Shown here: positions 43,225 through 52,785 of the stretch, in pieces
Numbering within the stretch: position 1 is the first letter of the stretch
Layout: each line of letters begins with the position of its first letter
The notes under the pieces: generated by a model
The model's database searches: none
What the model was told of the DNA's origin: nothing
What the model saw: the letters and a program-made list of their open reading frames with translations, nothing else
Source of the DNA: Amycolatopsis keratiniphila subsp. keratiniphila
GTDB lineage: Bacteria > Actinomycetota > Actinomycetes > Mycobacteriales > Pseudonocardiaceae
DNA length: 64,000 nucleotides
NCBI RefSeq assembly: GCF_001620365.2
Contig: NZ_LQMT02000029.1
Coordinates: 62,001 to 126,000 of the forward strand
Direction of reading: 5' to 3'
Position numbers and translations under genes: made by a program

Positions 43225-44412
43225 TCAGGGGATGACCAGCGCGGGGGCGGATTCCGGGGCGGTGGCGTCCGAACGGGTGGTTTCGGCCAGTCGCAAACCC
43301 GTCGTGCGGGGTGCGATCCGGTCGAGGTTCCACGAACTCAGCAGCAGGGCCACCTTCGCCCGCATCTCGGTCCGCAGGCGCAGGAACGAATCGGCGGGGT
43401 CGGCGCCGACCTCGCCGAGCAGGAGCCACCAGGCCCACGCGGCCGCGCCGGCGTTCGCGACGAAGTCCGGGATCACCGGGATACCGCGGGCCGCAAGTGC
43501 CGCTTCCGCGTCGGGTGTGGTCGCCGCGTTGGCCGCTTCGATGACGACCTTCGCCTTGAGGGCGCCCTGGTTCCCGGCGCGCAACGCGTAGGAGATCGCC
43601 GCCGGGACGAGGATGTCCGCCTCGGTCGCCACGATCTCGTCGCGGGGGAGCAACCGTACGTCGGCGGGGAGCCGGCTCCGGTCGACCTCGCCGTAGGAGT
43701 CACGCAGTTCCAGCAGAGCCGGGATGTCGAGGCCTTCGGGCCGGTACAGCGTGCCGGCCGCGTCGGCGACCGCGACCACCTTCATCCCGGCTTCGTGCAG
43801 GTACCAGGCCGCGCCGCCGCCCATCGTGCCGATGCCCTGGATGGCGACCGTGGTCTCGTCGGCGTCCCATTCCCACGCGTCGGCGACACCGAGGCAGGCC
43901 TGTGCGACGCCGTAGCCGCCGATCACGTCGCCGAGCAGGAGCCCGCCGGGGACAGGGGTGTTCAGCCCGGCCTGCACACGCCGAAGGGTGTGCGCCGGAT
44001 CGGCCGAACGACGGATCGCGGCGTGGTACGACTGCTCGAGCCCGAGCTTCGCGAACACCTCGTCGATCAGGTGCTGGGGCACGCCGAGGTCTTCGGCGGT
44101 CACCCAGTGGTTCTCGATCCACGGCCGCAGGAACGAGCAGAACCGTTCCAGCACACCGAAAGCACGTTCGTCCTTCGGATCGAAGTCGATACCGCCCTTG
44201 GCTCCGCCCACCGGCAGGCCGAAGGTCGCGGTCTTGTTCGCCATCCCCCTCGCCAGGTCCTCGACCTCGGTCATCGTGCAGCCCGCGCGCATCCGGGTCC
44301 CGCCGGTCGCGATGCCGGAGACCAGGCTGTGCACTACGAGGTAGCCGGTGGCACCGGTGACGGGGTCGGTCCAGACGAGCCTCATCAGCGGTTCGGCGTT
44401 CCTCGCGGCCAT
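43225..44412 (-). CDS. Glu/Leu/Phe/Val dehydrogenase
   Basis: 395 residues. The catalytic segment GLPVGGAKGGIDFDP holds the substrate-binding Lys, and the NAD-binding GIGTMGGGAAWYL loop is in the second domain. TGGTRM and PVIPDFVANAGA are also conserved. It interconverts an amino acid and its 2-oxo acid with NAD(P). Length and motif fit either glutamate- or branched-chain-specific members; the substrate is not decided. ATG 44412 has GGAGG seven bases before it. Divergent from a LysR gene with 163 bases between, so that regulator probably controls it. Confidence 0.85.
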   Translation of the reverse strand: MAARNAEPLMRLVWTDPVTGATGYLVVHSLVSGIATGGTRMRAGCTMTEVEDLARGMANKTATFGLPVGGAKGGIDFDPKDERAFGVLERFCSFLRPWIENHWVTAEDLGVPQHLIDEVFAKLGLEQSYHAAIRRSADPAHTLRRVQAGLNTPVPGGLLLGDVIGGYGVAQACLGVADAWEWDADETTVAIQGIGTMGGGAAWYLHEAGMKVVAVADAAGTLYRPEGLDIPALLELRDSYGEVDRSRLPADVRLLPRDEIVATEADILVPAAISYALRAGNQGALKAKVVIEAANAATTPDAEAALAARGIPVIPDFVANAGAAAWAWWLLLGEVGADPADSFLRLRTEMRAKVALLLSSWNLDRIAPRTTGLRLAETTRSDATAPESAPALVIP

Positions 44413-44575
44413 GCGGCCACCTCCTTCGTGGATTCGGGGTCGTTCCTGCGCCACTTCCGAGGGTGCGCCCGCGCGGGCGCGCGCGTCCATTTACCGAATC
44501 TGAACGATGATGTGCAGAGAAACTGGTGTAACGCGTCACCGGGCGTCCGCGACCGCACCCGATTACGTTGGGGTT

Positions 44576-45499
44576 ATGGAGCTTTCGTTGCACCGCCTGC
44601 GGATGCTCCGCGAGCTGAGCAGGCGCGGCACCGTCACGGCGGCGGCCGCTTCGCTGCATTACACCGCTTCGGCGGTATCGCAGCAGCTGGCTCAGCTGGA
44701 GCGGGACGTGGGCGCGAAGCTGTTCGAACGATTCGGCAGACGGGTGCAGCTGACCGAACTGGGGTTGCTGCTCACCGAGCACGCCGAGGAGATCCTGGGG
44801 TCGGTCGAACGGGCGACACTGGCCTTGGAGGAGGCACAGGAGACCGTTTCGGTCCGTCTCATGGCCGGGGTGTGGGCTTCGGTCGCGTCCGGTCTGCTGC
44901 CGCACGCGCTGGCCGCGCTCGCGGGTGAGCATCCGGGCATCCAGGTCCGGACCCGTGAGCTGGCTCCAGAGGACACCGCCGACGCCGTCCGTGACGGCGA
45001 ACTGGATCTGTCGTTCGTCCTCGACTATTCCGACGCGCCGATGCCGTGGGACGCGGGACTGGAGCGCGCGGTGATCGCGGTCGAACGGCTGCACGCCGCC
45101 GTACCCGCCGGTGCGGTACCCGCCGGGAGTGCTTCTCTGCCCGAACTGGGTGAGCATCCCTGGATCCTCGCCAGCCCGAAGAGTCATTTCGGTCGCGCGG
45201 TGCGCACGGCTTGTCATCGGCACGGATTCGAACCGAAGATCAACCACGAGGTCGAGGAGCAGTCGACGGCGATGGCGATGGTCAGGGCGGGGCTCGGGGT
45301 GACCCTCGTTTCCGACCTCGGGCTCGGGCTGCGGCCGCCGGGGATCGACGTCGTCGCGTTGACCACACCGTTGCTCCGGACGGTTTCGATCGCCTACCGG
45401 ACGACCTCGTCACGGCGGCCGGCGCTGCAGCTGGTGATCGAGGCGGTGCGGAACGCGGCGGCCGCACTGGGCCTGGGCACGGAGCCCGCTTTGCCCTGA
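44576..45499 (+). CDS. LysR-family regulator
   Basis: 307 residues. The winged helix is LHRLRMLRELSRRGTVTAAAASLHYTASAVSQQLAQLERDVGAKLF; the LysR substrate domain spans about residues 90-290. The start ATG 44576 lies within 4 bases of no recognisable Shine-Dalgarno. The divergent dehydrogenase at 43225 is its probable target; the intergenic GGTG...CACC dyad at 44525-44540 (centre TAACGCGT) is a possible binding site. The effector is unknown, possibly an amino acid. Confidence 0.88.
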   Translation: MELSLHRLRMLRELSRRGTVTAAAASLHYTASAVSQQLAQLERDVGAKLFERFGRRVQLTELGLLLTEHAEEILGSVERATLALEEAQETVSVRLMAGVWASVASGLLPHALAALAGEHPGIQVRTRELAPEDTADAVRDGELDLSFVLDYSDAPMPWDAGLERAVIAVERLHAAVPAGAVPAGSASLPELGEHPWILASPKSHFGRAVRTACHRHGFEPKINHEVEEQSTAMAMVRAGLGVTLVSDLGLGLRPPGIDVVALTTPLLRTVSIAYRTTSSRRPALQLVIEAVRNAAAALGLGTEPALP

Positions 45500-45628
45500 T
45501 CGTCCCGTCCCGGACGGTGGTCCGGGAATCCTGCCCGGCAAGAACCGGCCTGATTTTGTCGGACCTCGCGTGTAGCGTCCGAAGTCAAGGTATCTCAGTT
45601 ATCGGACAACCGACTGGACGGCGGAAAG

Positions 45629-46891
45629 ATGACTACTGTTCATGATTTCCCCGAGAAGTCCGGGAGCGCGTCGAACGCGACGGCGAAGGTTCTGTCGGAC
45701 CGCGCCGAAGGTGAGGCGTATGTGGCTTCCGTGTGCTTCAAACACGGGCCACCGAGACTTCTCGGCGTAGAGCTGGAATTCACCGTGCACTACGCCGACG
45801 ATCCCGCCCGGCCCCTCGATCCCGACGATCTCGCCGCCGCGCTCGGCCCGCATACGCCGCGGACACTGCGCCCCGACAGCCCCGCCCTCCCGCTTCCGGC
45901 AGGTTCACCGCTGAGCCTCGAGCCCGGATGCCAGGTGGAGATCTCCGCTCGACCACAGACCACGCTGCGCCACCTGGACGCCGTCGTCTCGGCCGATCTG
46001 GCCCATCTCGAAAGTCTTCTCGCCGCACAAGGCCTGTACCTGGGGGACACCGGGATAGACAGGCATCGCGCGCCCGCCCGCAAGCTGGGCACCCCTCGCT
46101 ACGCCGCGATGGAACGCCGCTTCGCCCCGATGGGCGCCGGCGGCGCGACGATGATGTGCAGCACCGCGGGCCTGCAGGTCTGTGTGGACGCCGGCGAGGC
46201 GCACGACCTGGCCGTCCGCTGGGCCGCCGTGCACGCGCTCGGTCCGCCGCTGCTCGCCACCTTCGCCAATTCCCGGATCCACGCCGGACGCGACACCGGC
46301 CACGCGTCCGCGCGCTGGCTCGCCGTCATGGAGACGGAAAAGGCCCGCACCCGGTCGGCGGAACCGGGCAAGGATCCGGCCGCCGAGTGGGCGGACAGGA
46401 TCCTGGACACCCCGCTGATGGTGCTTCCGGGTTCCGACGGCCACTGGGACGCGCCCGATTCCCTGACCTTCGCCGACTGGATCGACGGACGGGGCGAGGG
46501 CGCCGGGCTCGGCAAGCCGACCGAGGAAGACCTGGCCTATCACCTGACGACGTTCTTCACCCCGGTCCGTCCACAGGGGTACCTGGAGATCCGCTACCTG
46601 GACGCCCAGCCCGCCGCCAGGTGGCTGCATCCGGTGGCCCTGCTGGCCGCACTGCTCGCGCGTCCGTCCACAGTGGACAAGGTGCTCGAACTGTGCGAAC
46701 CGGTCGTGGGCAGATGGGAGTGCGCGGCCCGGTTCGGCCTCGCCGACCAGGCGATCGCCGACGTCGCGAGCAAGGTGGTGGACCTCGGTTGTGCGGAGCT
46801 GGGCACGACCGGTCTGCCGCCGGAGACCATCACCGAGATCAGCGAGGGCGTGCAATCCCTCGTGAGGGGTTCGAGGAGCCACCAGTCATGA
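45629..46891 (+). CDS. egtA: Ergothioneine glutamate-cysteine ligase
   Basis: 420 residues of the GCS2 family. GVELEFTVHYADDP, SLEPGCQVEISARPQ and MMCSTAGLQVCVD are the conserved ATP/substrate segments, and RPQGYLEIRYLDAQP lies towards the C terminus. EgtA joins Glu and Cys to make gamma-glutamylcysteine, the sulfur donor for EgtB in the mycobacterial pathway. First gene of an egtABCD operon; the upstream 129 bases hold its promoter (no clear operator). The stop overlaps the egtB start. Confidence 0.93.
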   Translation: MTTVHDFPEKSGSASNATAKVLSDRAEGEAYVASVCFKHGPPRLLGVELEFTVHYADDPARPLDPDDLAAALGPHTPRTLRPDSPALPLPAGSPLSLEPGCQVEISARPQTTLRHLDAVVSADLAHLESLLAAQGLYLGDTGIDRHRAPARKLGTPRYAAMERRFAPMGAGGATMMCSTAGLQVCVDAGEAHDLAVRWAAVHALGPPLLATFANSRIHAGRDTGHASARWLAVMETEKARTRSAEPGKDPAAEWADRILDTPLMVLPGSDGHWDAPDSLTFADWIDGRGEGAGLGKPTEEDLAYHLTTFFTPVRPQGYLEIRYLDAQPAARWLHPVALLAALLARPSTVDKVLELCEPVVGRWECAARFGLADQAIADVASKVVDLGCAELGTTGLPPETITEISEGVQSLVRGSRSHQS

Positions 46892-48237
46892 GCGTGGAAA
46901 GCACCGAGACCAACCCGCTTCGCGCGCTGAGCCCGCAAGACCTGCGGGCCCACGCGGCCGAGGCGCTCACCAGGGCCCGCGAGCGCAGTGTCGCGCTGAC
47001 GAGCGTCGACGACGAAGACCTGGTCCGCCAGCATTCGAAACTGATGTCGCCGCTGGTCTGGGACCTCGCGCACATCGGCAGCCAGGAGGAGCTCTGGCTG
47101 GTACGCGACGTCGGCGGCCGCGAGGCGCTCCGGCCCGACATCGACGACATCTACGACGCGTTCCAGCACGCCCGCGCGGATCGCCCGGCGCTGCCACTGC
47201 TGGGCCCGGAGGAAGCGCGCAAGTACGTCCGCGAGGTCAGGGAGAAATCCTTCGACATCCTGGAAACCGTTCCGCTGCAAGGCAGGCGGCTCACCGAGGA
47301 CGCCTTCGCCTTCGGCATGATCACCCAGCACGAGCAGCAGCACGACGAGACGATGCTGGCCACCCATCAGCTGCGCAAGGGTGATCCGGTGCTGCACGCG
47401 CCCGCCCCGCCGCCGTCACGGTCCGGGCCGCTGCCCGCGGAGGTGTTCGTGCCCGGCGGTGCCTTCACCATGGGCACTTCCGCCGAGCCGTGGGCGCTGG
47501 ACAACGAACGTCCGGCGCACGAGGTCGCGGTGGACGCCTTCTTCATCGACACCACGCCGGTCACCTGCGGGGCGTACGCCGAGTTCCTCGATTCCGGCGG
47601 TTACGAAGACCCGAAGTGGTGGAGCGAGCGCGGCTGGGCGTACCGCAGCGAGCACGGCATCGACGCGCCACGTTTCTGGAAACGGGAGCAGGACGGCTGG
47701 TGGCGGACGCGGTTCGGCGTCTACGAGAAGGTGCCCGCCGCGGAACCCGTGGTCCACGTTTCCTTCCACGAGGCCGAGGCGTACGCCGCCTGGGCGGGGC
47801 GTCGCCTGCCGACGGAGCCGGAGTGGGAGAAGGCCGCCCGGTTCGACCCGGCGACCGGCCGGTCGCGCCGGTTCCCCTGGGGCGACGAGGAGCCGACCCC
47901 CGACCACGCCAACCTCGGGCAGCGGCATTTGCGGCCCGCGGAGGTCGGCGCGTATCCGGCGGGTGTCTCGCCGCTGGGCGTCCACCAGCTGATCGGCGAC
48001 GTCTGGGAGTGGACCAGCAGCGGTTTCGAGGCGTATCCGGGATTCGCCGCGTTCCCGTACAAGGAGTACTCGGAGGTCTTCTTCGGCGGGGACTACCGGA
48101 TCCTGCGCGGTGGCTCGTTCGGGACGGACGCGGCGGCCATCCGCGGCACGTTCCGCAACTGGGATCACCCGATCCGGCGGCAGATCTTCTCCGGGTTCCG
48201 CTGTGCCCGGGACGCGCGGCCGAGCGAGGTGGCCTGA
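46888..48237 (+). CDS. egtB: Ergothioneine synthase (nonheme iron sulfoxide synthase)
   Basis: 449 residues. The DinB-like N-terminal domain carries the three-His iron site: H62 in WDLAHIGSQ and H148/H152 in TQHEQQHDET. The C-terminal FGE-sulfatase domain begins VFVPGGAFTMGTSAEPWALDNERPAHEV, with LPTEPEWEKAARF and DVWEWTSSGF. EgtB couples hercynine and gamma-glutamylcysteine with O2. Coupled by ATGA to egtA. Confidence 0.95.
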   Translation: MSVESTETNPLRALSPQDLRAHAAEALTRARERSVALTSVDDEDLVRQHSKLMSPLVWDLAHIGSQEELWLVRDVGGREALRPDIDDIYDAFQHARADRPALPLLGPEEARKYVREVREKSFDILETVPLQGRRLTEDAFAFGMITQHEQQHDETMLATHQLRKGDPVLHAPAPPPSRSGPLPAEVFVPGGAFTMGTSAEPWALDNERPAHEVAVDAFFIDTTPVTCGAYAEFLDSGGYEDPKWWSERGWAYRSEHGIDAPRFWKREQDGWWRTRFGVYEKVPAAEPVVHVSFHEAEAYAAWAGRRLPTEPEWEKAARFDPATGRSRRFPWGDEEPTPDHANLGQRHLRPAEVGAYPAGVSPLGVHQLIGDVWEWTSSGFEAYPGFAAFPYKEYSEVFFGGDYRILRGGSFGTDAAAIRGTFRNWDHPIRRQIFSGFRCARDARPSEVA

Positions 48238-48242
48238 GCGGC

Positions 48243-49007
48243 ATGTGCCGTCACGTCGCGTATCTCGGCGAGCCGCGTTCGCCCGCCGAGACGCTCTTCC
48301 ACGCCCCTCATTCGCTGCTCGTGCAGTCGTACGCCCCCCGTGACATGCGGGGCGGCGGCTCGGTCAACGCGGACGGGTACGGCCTCGGCTGGTACGCCGA
48401 AGGCCCCGAGCCGCTGCGGCTGCGCCGGTCCGCTCCCTTGTGGACGGACGGGGATCTGCCCGCCCTCGCCGGATCGGTCCGCTCGCACGCCTTCCTGGCG
48501 GCGGTCCGTAACGGTACGACGGGGATGCCCGTGGTCGAGGCGGCGAACGCGCCGTTCACCGGCGGCGGCTACCTCTTCAGCCACAACGGGCTGGTCCGGG
48601 GCTGGCCGGACTCGATGGCCGAGCTCGCCGCGAAGCTGCCGATCACCCGGCTGATGACCCTGGAGGCGACCACGGATTCGGTACTGCTGTGGGCTTTGCT
48701 GCGTGAACGGCTGGAGGCGGGCGAACACCCGCTCGCGGCCGTCACCTGGCTGACCGGAGTGGTCGAGGAGGCGGGGCCGGGTTCTCGGCTCAATCTCCTA
48801 TTGACCGACGGCCGGACGCTCATCGGTACCGCGTGGACGCATTCCCTGTCCTATCGGGACACCGGAGACGGTGTGCTCGTCGCGTCGGAACCGTGCGACG
48901 ACGATCCCGGATGGACTCCCGTTCCCGACCGCCACGCCGTCCGGGTCACCGGCGCGGGCGTGGAGATCCTGCCCCTCGAAGCCGATCGGAGCCCTGAGGC
49001 ACGATGA
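48243..49007 (+). CDS. egtC: Ergothioneine amidohydrolase (class II glutamine amidotransferase fold)
   Basis: 254 residues. The nucleophile is Cys2 (MCRHVAYLG), with the Ntn-fold NADGYGLGWY and FSHNGLVRGW segments. EgtC removes the glutamyl group from the EgtB product. ATG 48243 is correct because the catalytic Cys must follow the initiator Met. Five bases separate it from egtB and its stop overlaps egtD by ATGA. Confidence 0.93.
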   Translation: MCRHVAYLGEPRSPAETLFHAPHSLLVQSYAPRDMRGGGSVNADGYGLGWYAEGPEPLRLRRSAPLWTDGDLPALAGSVRSHAFLAAVRNGTTGMPVVEAANAPFTGGGYLFSHNGLVRGWPDSMAELAAKLPITRLMTLEATTDSVLLWALLRERLEAGEHPLAAVTWLTGVVEEAGPGSRLNLLLTDGRTLIGTAWTHSLSYRDTGDGVLVASEPCDDDPGWTPVPDRHAVRVTGAGVEILPLEADRSPEAR

Positions 49008-49981
49008 CCGAACTCGACCTCGACGTACACCACAGCGAATCGGATATCACCGAGCAGCTGCGCGCGGACGTCCGGACCGGCCTGGAGGCGGACCAGAAGT
49101 GGTTGTCGCCCAAATGGTTCTACGACGCGCGCGGCAGCGAGCTGTTCGAGAAGATCACCGCCCTTCCCGAGTACTACCCGACCCGGAGCGAGCGGGAGGT
49201 GCTCGCCGTGCGCGGTGGTGAGATCGCCGCGAGCTCGGGCGCGCACACCCTCGTCGAACTCGGCTCCGGATCGAGCGAGAAGACGAGGCTCCTGCTCGAC
49301 GCGCTCACGAGTCACGGCACGCTGAAGGAGTTCGTCCCGCTGGACGTGTCCGAAACCGCGCTCGCCGAGGCGGCTGAAGCCATCACCGCCGACTACCCGT
49401 CCCTCGAGGTCCGCGGCGTGGTCGGCGACTTCACCCAGCACCTCGACCTGCTGCCGGGCGACCGGCCGCGGATGGTGGTCTTCCTCGGCGGCACGATCGG
49501 GAACTTCCTCCCCGCGGACCGCGCCACCTTCCTGCGCTCGGTCCGGGAGGTGCTCGACGAAGGGGAGTGGTTCCTTCTCGGGACGGATCTGGTGAAGGAC
49601 CGGGAGACCCTGGAGCGCGCGTACGACGACGCGGCCGGGGTGACCGCCGAGTTCAACCGCAACATGCTCCACGTGATCAACAACGGCCTCGGCGCGAACT
49701 TCGACCCGGCCGCGTTCGACCACGTCTCGTATTGGGACGAGGAGAACGAATGGATCGAAATGCGCCTGCGTGCGCGTGAGGCGCTGACCGTCGACATCCC
49801 GGGCGCCGACCTGCAGGTGAAGTTCGCCGAGGGGGAATACGTGCGCACCGAGATCTCCGCGAAGTTCCGGCGGGAGGGAATCGCCGCGGAACTGGCCGAA
49901 GCCGGTTTCTCCGTGGAGAAATGGTGGACGGACTCGGAATCGCGGTTCGGGGTGAGCCTGGCAAGATCTGTCCGTGGCTAA
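49004..49981 (+). CDS. egtD: Histidine N-alpha-trimethyltransferase
   Basis: 325 residues. KWLSPKWFYDARGSELFEKITALPEYYPTRSE is the EgtD signature; the SAM loop is LVELGSGSSEKTRLL, and GGTIGNF and NFDPAAFDH are conserved. It methylates histidine three times to hercynine, the first step of ergothioneine biosynthesis. Last ergothioneine gene here; egtE (the PLP lyase) is not adjacent. Its stop overlaps the next gene by eight bases. Confidence 0.95.
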   Translation: MTELDLDVHHSESDITEQLRADVRTGLEADQKWLSPKWFYDARGSELFEKITALPEYYPTRSEREVLAVRGGEIAASSGAHTLVELGSGSSEKTRLLLDALTSHGTLKEFVPLDVSETALAEAAEAITADYPSLEVRGVVGDFTQHLDLLPGDRPRMVVFLGGTIGNFLPADRATFLRSVREVLDEGEWFLLGTDLVKDRETLERAYDDAAGVTAEFNRNMLHVINNGLGANFDPAAFDHVSYWDEENEWIEMRLRAREALTVDIPGADLQVKFAEGEYVRTEISAKFRREGIAAELAEAGFSVEKWWTDSESRFGVSLARSVRG

Positions 49982-50450
49982 CCCTCTCACATCGCTCGCC
50001 CGCGTACTCGGCACCAAACCGTGGCTGATGGGGCTCGCGGGCGGGATCATCTGGGTGGACAAGAGACTTCACCGGCTGTTCAAGGGGAAGGTGAGCCTGG
50101 TCGCGCTGGCCGGGCTCCCTTCCCTGCGGCTGACCACGACCGGGCGGAAGAGCGGGCTGCCCCGCGCTACCAATCTTTTGTACTTCCCGCACGGTGAGGA
50201 TTTCGTGCTCGTCGGCTCCAATTGGGGGAAGCCGAACGATCCTGCGTGGACACACAACCTGCGCTCGAATCCCGAGGCGGTCGTCGCGCTGGCAGGCAAG
50301 GAGATCCCGGTCAGGGCCAGGGAACTGCTCGGTGACGAGTACGAAGCGATGTGGAAACTGCTGGTGGAGTTCTGGCCCGGTTACTCCATGGAGGCCGAGG
50401 CCGCTCGCCGTGTGTTACCGATTTTCGAGTTGAAGACAACCACTCGATAG
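49974..50450 (+). CDS. Deazaflavin (F420)-dependent nitroreductase family (DDN-like)
   Basis: 158 residues: RLTTTGRKSGLPRATNLLYFPHGEDFVLVGSNWGKPNDPAWTHNLRSNPEAVV is the signature of the F420-dependent Ddn/AclJ-like flavin reductase family. Members reduce menaquinones, nitroimidazoles or other organics using F420H2. ATG/GTG 49974 lies inside egtD's last codons (eight-base overlap), so it is translated with the ergothioneine operon. The role in that pathway is unknown. Confidence 0.85.
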   Translation: MANPLTSLARVLGTKPWLMGLAGGIIWVDKRLHRLFKGKVSLVALAGLPSLRLTTTGRKSGLPRATNLLYFPHGEDFVLVGSNWGKPNDPAWTHNLRSNPEAVVALAGKEIPVRARELLGDEYEAMWKLLVEFWPGYSMEAEAARRVLPIFELKTTTR

Positions 50451-50582
50451 GTTCGTACCATCCTTTCGGCCGGTGACTGGGTTACCGGCCTGTGCGAGGC
50501 TCCTTTGGTGTTACGCGCCGTGACGTCGGCGGCGCATCGTGCGACGTGGTCCGTCACGTCGCCAGCCGAGGGAGGAGTCGTT

Positions 50583-52211
50583 TTGCCGAGATCCACAAGG
50601 AGGCCGGTGCGCGGTTTCGCACTGGTAGGGGCACTCGTGGCCGGCGCCGCGCTGACCGGGGCGTCCGGGACGGCGGTCGCCGCCCAGGAAGCCGGGCCGC
50701 CCGCCGCCCAGGTCGGCGCGACGGCGCCGGTGAACTGGGGTGCCTGCACGGCGGACCAGCTCCGCGGTGTTCCGGCCGATCAGGTGAAGTTCTACAGCTG
50801 TGCCCGGTATCGCGTGCCGATCGACCACGACAACGCGGCGCTCGGCACGATCGACATCGCGATGCTGAAGCGGGCGGCGAAGACGCCCGACAAGAAGGTC
50901 GGTTCGCTGTTCCTGAACCCGGGCGGTCCGGGCGGCTCCGGGTTCCGGATGCCGATCGGCGCCACGAACTACTTCCAGCCGCAGGTGCTGGACCGGTTCG
51001 ACCTGATCGGGTTCGACCCGCGCGGCGTCGGGGCCAGCAACCCGCTCAAATGCTTCACCACGCAGGAGGACGCGGACGACGTCTTCGCCGCGCAGATCCC
51101 CGTGCCGCTGTCGCGGCAGGAGATCTCCGGGACGCTGGCCTCGTACCGCGACTACGGCCAGTTCTGCAAGAACAACGCGGGCGCGCTGCTGAACCACATG
51201 TCCACCAAGGACGTCGTGCGTGACCTCGACAAGATGCGGGCGGCCGTCGGCGACCAGAAGCTGACGTTCGCCGGCTTCTCGTACGGGACCCTGATCGGGT
51301 CGACGTACACCTCGATGTTCCCGAAGCAGAGCCGGGCGATCGTCATCGACGGCAACGTCGATCCGGCGCTGCGCACCAGCGACGGCGTGCAGTACGACCG
51401 CGAGCGCGCTCGCGGGTTCGAGATCGCGCTGGACGCCTTCCTGCGCAAGTGCGCGCAGGTCGGGCCGAAGTGCTCGTTCAGCGCGGGCACGCCGCGGGAC
51501 AAGTTCGACGAGATCCGCGACCACCTGCGCCAGCAGCCGATCAAGCTGCCGGACGGGAGCAGCTACGACATCAACGCGTTCACCAGCACGGTGGCCGGGG
51601 TGCTGTACTCGCCGACGTCGTTCCCGCCGCTGGCCGACGACCTGCAGGCGCTGTACAACGTCGTCCACCCGCCCGCGGCGCAGACGCAGGCGGCGCAGGC
51701 CGTCGAGCTGAAGGTGCTGCGGTCCGGGGCGAACGGGCGCGCGGACGCGAATCCGGACAGCCCGTACACCGGCGACGACTCGTACTTCGCCGTGAACTGC
51801 TCGGACAAGAAGATCACGATCAAGCAGGAGAAGGTCCCCGAGATCGCCGCGAAGTGGGAGAAGGAATCGCCCACTTTCGGTCGCTACCAGGCGTTCTCGG
51901 ACGTGGCGGGCTGCCCGGTGTGGCCGGTGAAGAAGCCGGACGTCTACCGCGGCCCGTGGCAGGCCAAGACCGACACCCCGGTCCTGGTCGTCGGCAACTA
52001 CTACGACCCGGCGACCCAGTACCTGTTCTCGAAGCGGATGGCCGACCAGCTGGGCAACGCCCGGCTCCTCTCGGTCGACGCCTTCGGGCACTGCATCCTG
52101 GGCGACTCGCTCGGGGTGGACAAGGTGACGGCCGACTACCTGATCGACCTGAAGGTCCCGGCCAACGGCCAGGTTTTCCAGCCGAACGTCCAGCCGTTCG
52201 AAACCGCCTGA
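50583..52211 (+). CDS. Secreted tripeptidyl-aminopeptidase-type alpha/beta hydrolase
   Basis: 542 residues. A signal peptide (STRRPVRGFALVGALVAGAAL, then TGASGTAVAA) precedes an S33/TAP-like fold: FLNPGGPGGSGF, FDPRGVGASN, nucleophile GFSYGT, and the C-terminal TAP-like segment with DTPVLVVGNYYDPATQY (Asp) and DAFGHCILGD (His). Four or more extracellular cysteines. It should cleave short peptides outside the cell. TTG 50583 is preferred since GGAGGAG lies at 50571-50577; the upstream in-frame start at 50505 would bury the signal. Confidence 0.88.
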   Translation: MPRSTRRPVRGFALVGALVAGAALTGASGTAVAAQEAGPPAAQVGATAPVNWGACTADQLRGVPADQVKFYSCARYRVPIDHDNAALGTIDIAMLKRAAKTPDKKVGSLFLNPGGPGGSGFRMPIGATNYFQPQVLDRFDLIGFDPRGVGASNPLKCFTTQEDADDVFAAQIPVPLSRQEISGTLASYRDYGQFCKNNAGALLNHMSTKDVVRDLDKMRAAVGDQKLTFAGFSYGTLIGSTYTSMFPKQSRAIVIDGNVDPALRTSDGVQYDRERARGFEIALDAFLRKCAQVGPKCSFSAGTPRDKFDEIRDHLRQQPIKLPDGSSYDINAFTSTVAGVLYSPTSFPPLADDLQALYNVVHPPAAQTQAAQAVELKVLRSGANGRADANPDSPYTGDDSYFAVNCSDKKITIKQEKVPEIAAKWEKESPTFGRYQAFSDVAGCPVWPVKKPDVYRGPWQAKTDTPVLVVGNYYDPATQYLFSKRMADQLGNARLLSVDAFGHCILGDSLGVDKVTADYLIDLKVPANGQVFQPNVQPFETA

Positions 52212-52226
52212 TCCAGGGCTGAAGAC

Positions 52227-52262
52227 CACGAAGGCCACCGTCTCGGCGGTGGCCTTCGTGGC
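52227..52262 (+). terminator. Hairpin terminator, 15-bp stem
   Basis: CCACGAAGGCCACCG (52227-52241) pairs with 52248-52262 around a six-base loop, 16 bases after the hydrolase stop. GAAGGCC family. The remaining 160 bases to 52423 show no gene. Confidence 0.8.
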
Positions 52263-52422
52263 GTCCGGGGACCGGTCCCGAACTCCCGGCCCTAGGGTTC
52301 CGGACGGGGAGGGCCGGATCGGCCCCTGGGCGAACCCCACGTCCAGGAGATCCGGGTGGGTAACCAGGGCACCGGCTTCGGCTTGGTCGCGGCCGCCGGT
52401 GCGCCTGGCTCACCCCTCGGTT

Positions 52423-52770
52423 TCAGACGCTGACGCTCGCGTAGGCGTCCAGACCGTAGTTCGAGGCGTACGCGTTCTCGACCCCGACCAGCAGGTCGAC
52501 CACCTCGAAGTACCGGTCCCAGAACGGCGTCTCGCGCAGCGCCTCGACGAGCAGCTGGTACGAGTGGTGGTCTTCGGCCTCCCAGACCCACACGTCGGTC
52601 ACTCGCGCGGAGTAGAACTCGGTGTCGAAGAAGCGGGACCGGACGCCCTTCACCTTGCTTTCGATGGCGGGGAGGATCTCGGTCTTGAAGGCCTCCACGC
52701 GCTGTTCGACGGTCAGCCCGAGCCATTCGGGTGTGGTCTTCACCAGCATGAAAGCGGTCACTTCGGACAT
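52423..52770 (-). CDS. Darcynin-family small protein
   Basis: 115 residues: TAFMLVKTTPEWLGLTVEQRVEAF and VRSRFFDTEFYSARVTDVWVWEAEDHHSYQLLVEALRETPFWDRYFEVVDLLVGVENAYA match darcynin proteins, small cytoplasmic proteins of unknown role. It is the third gene of a leftward group (MFS, SDR, darcynin) divergent from a LysR gene. Start ATG 52770 follows AGAGGAAGC. Confidence 0.75.
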   Translation of the reverse strand: MSEVTAFMLVKTTPEWLGLTVEQRVEAFKTEILPAIESKVKGVRSRFFDTEFYSARVTDVWVWEAEDHHSYQLLVEALRETPFWDRYFEVVDLLVGVENAYASNYGLDAYASVSV

Positions 52771-52785
52771 GGTGCTTCCTCTCGA

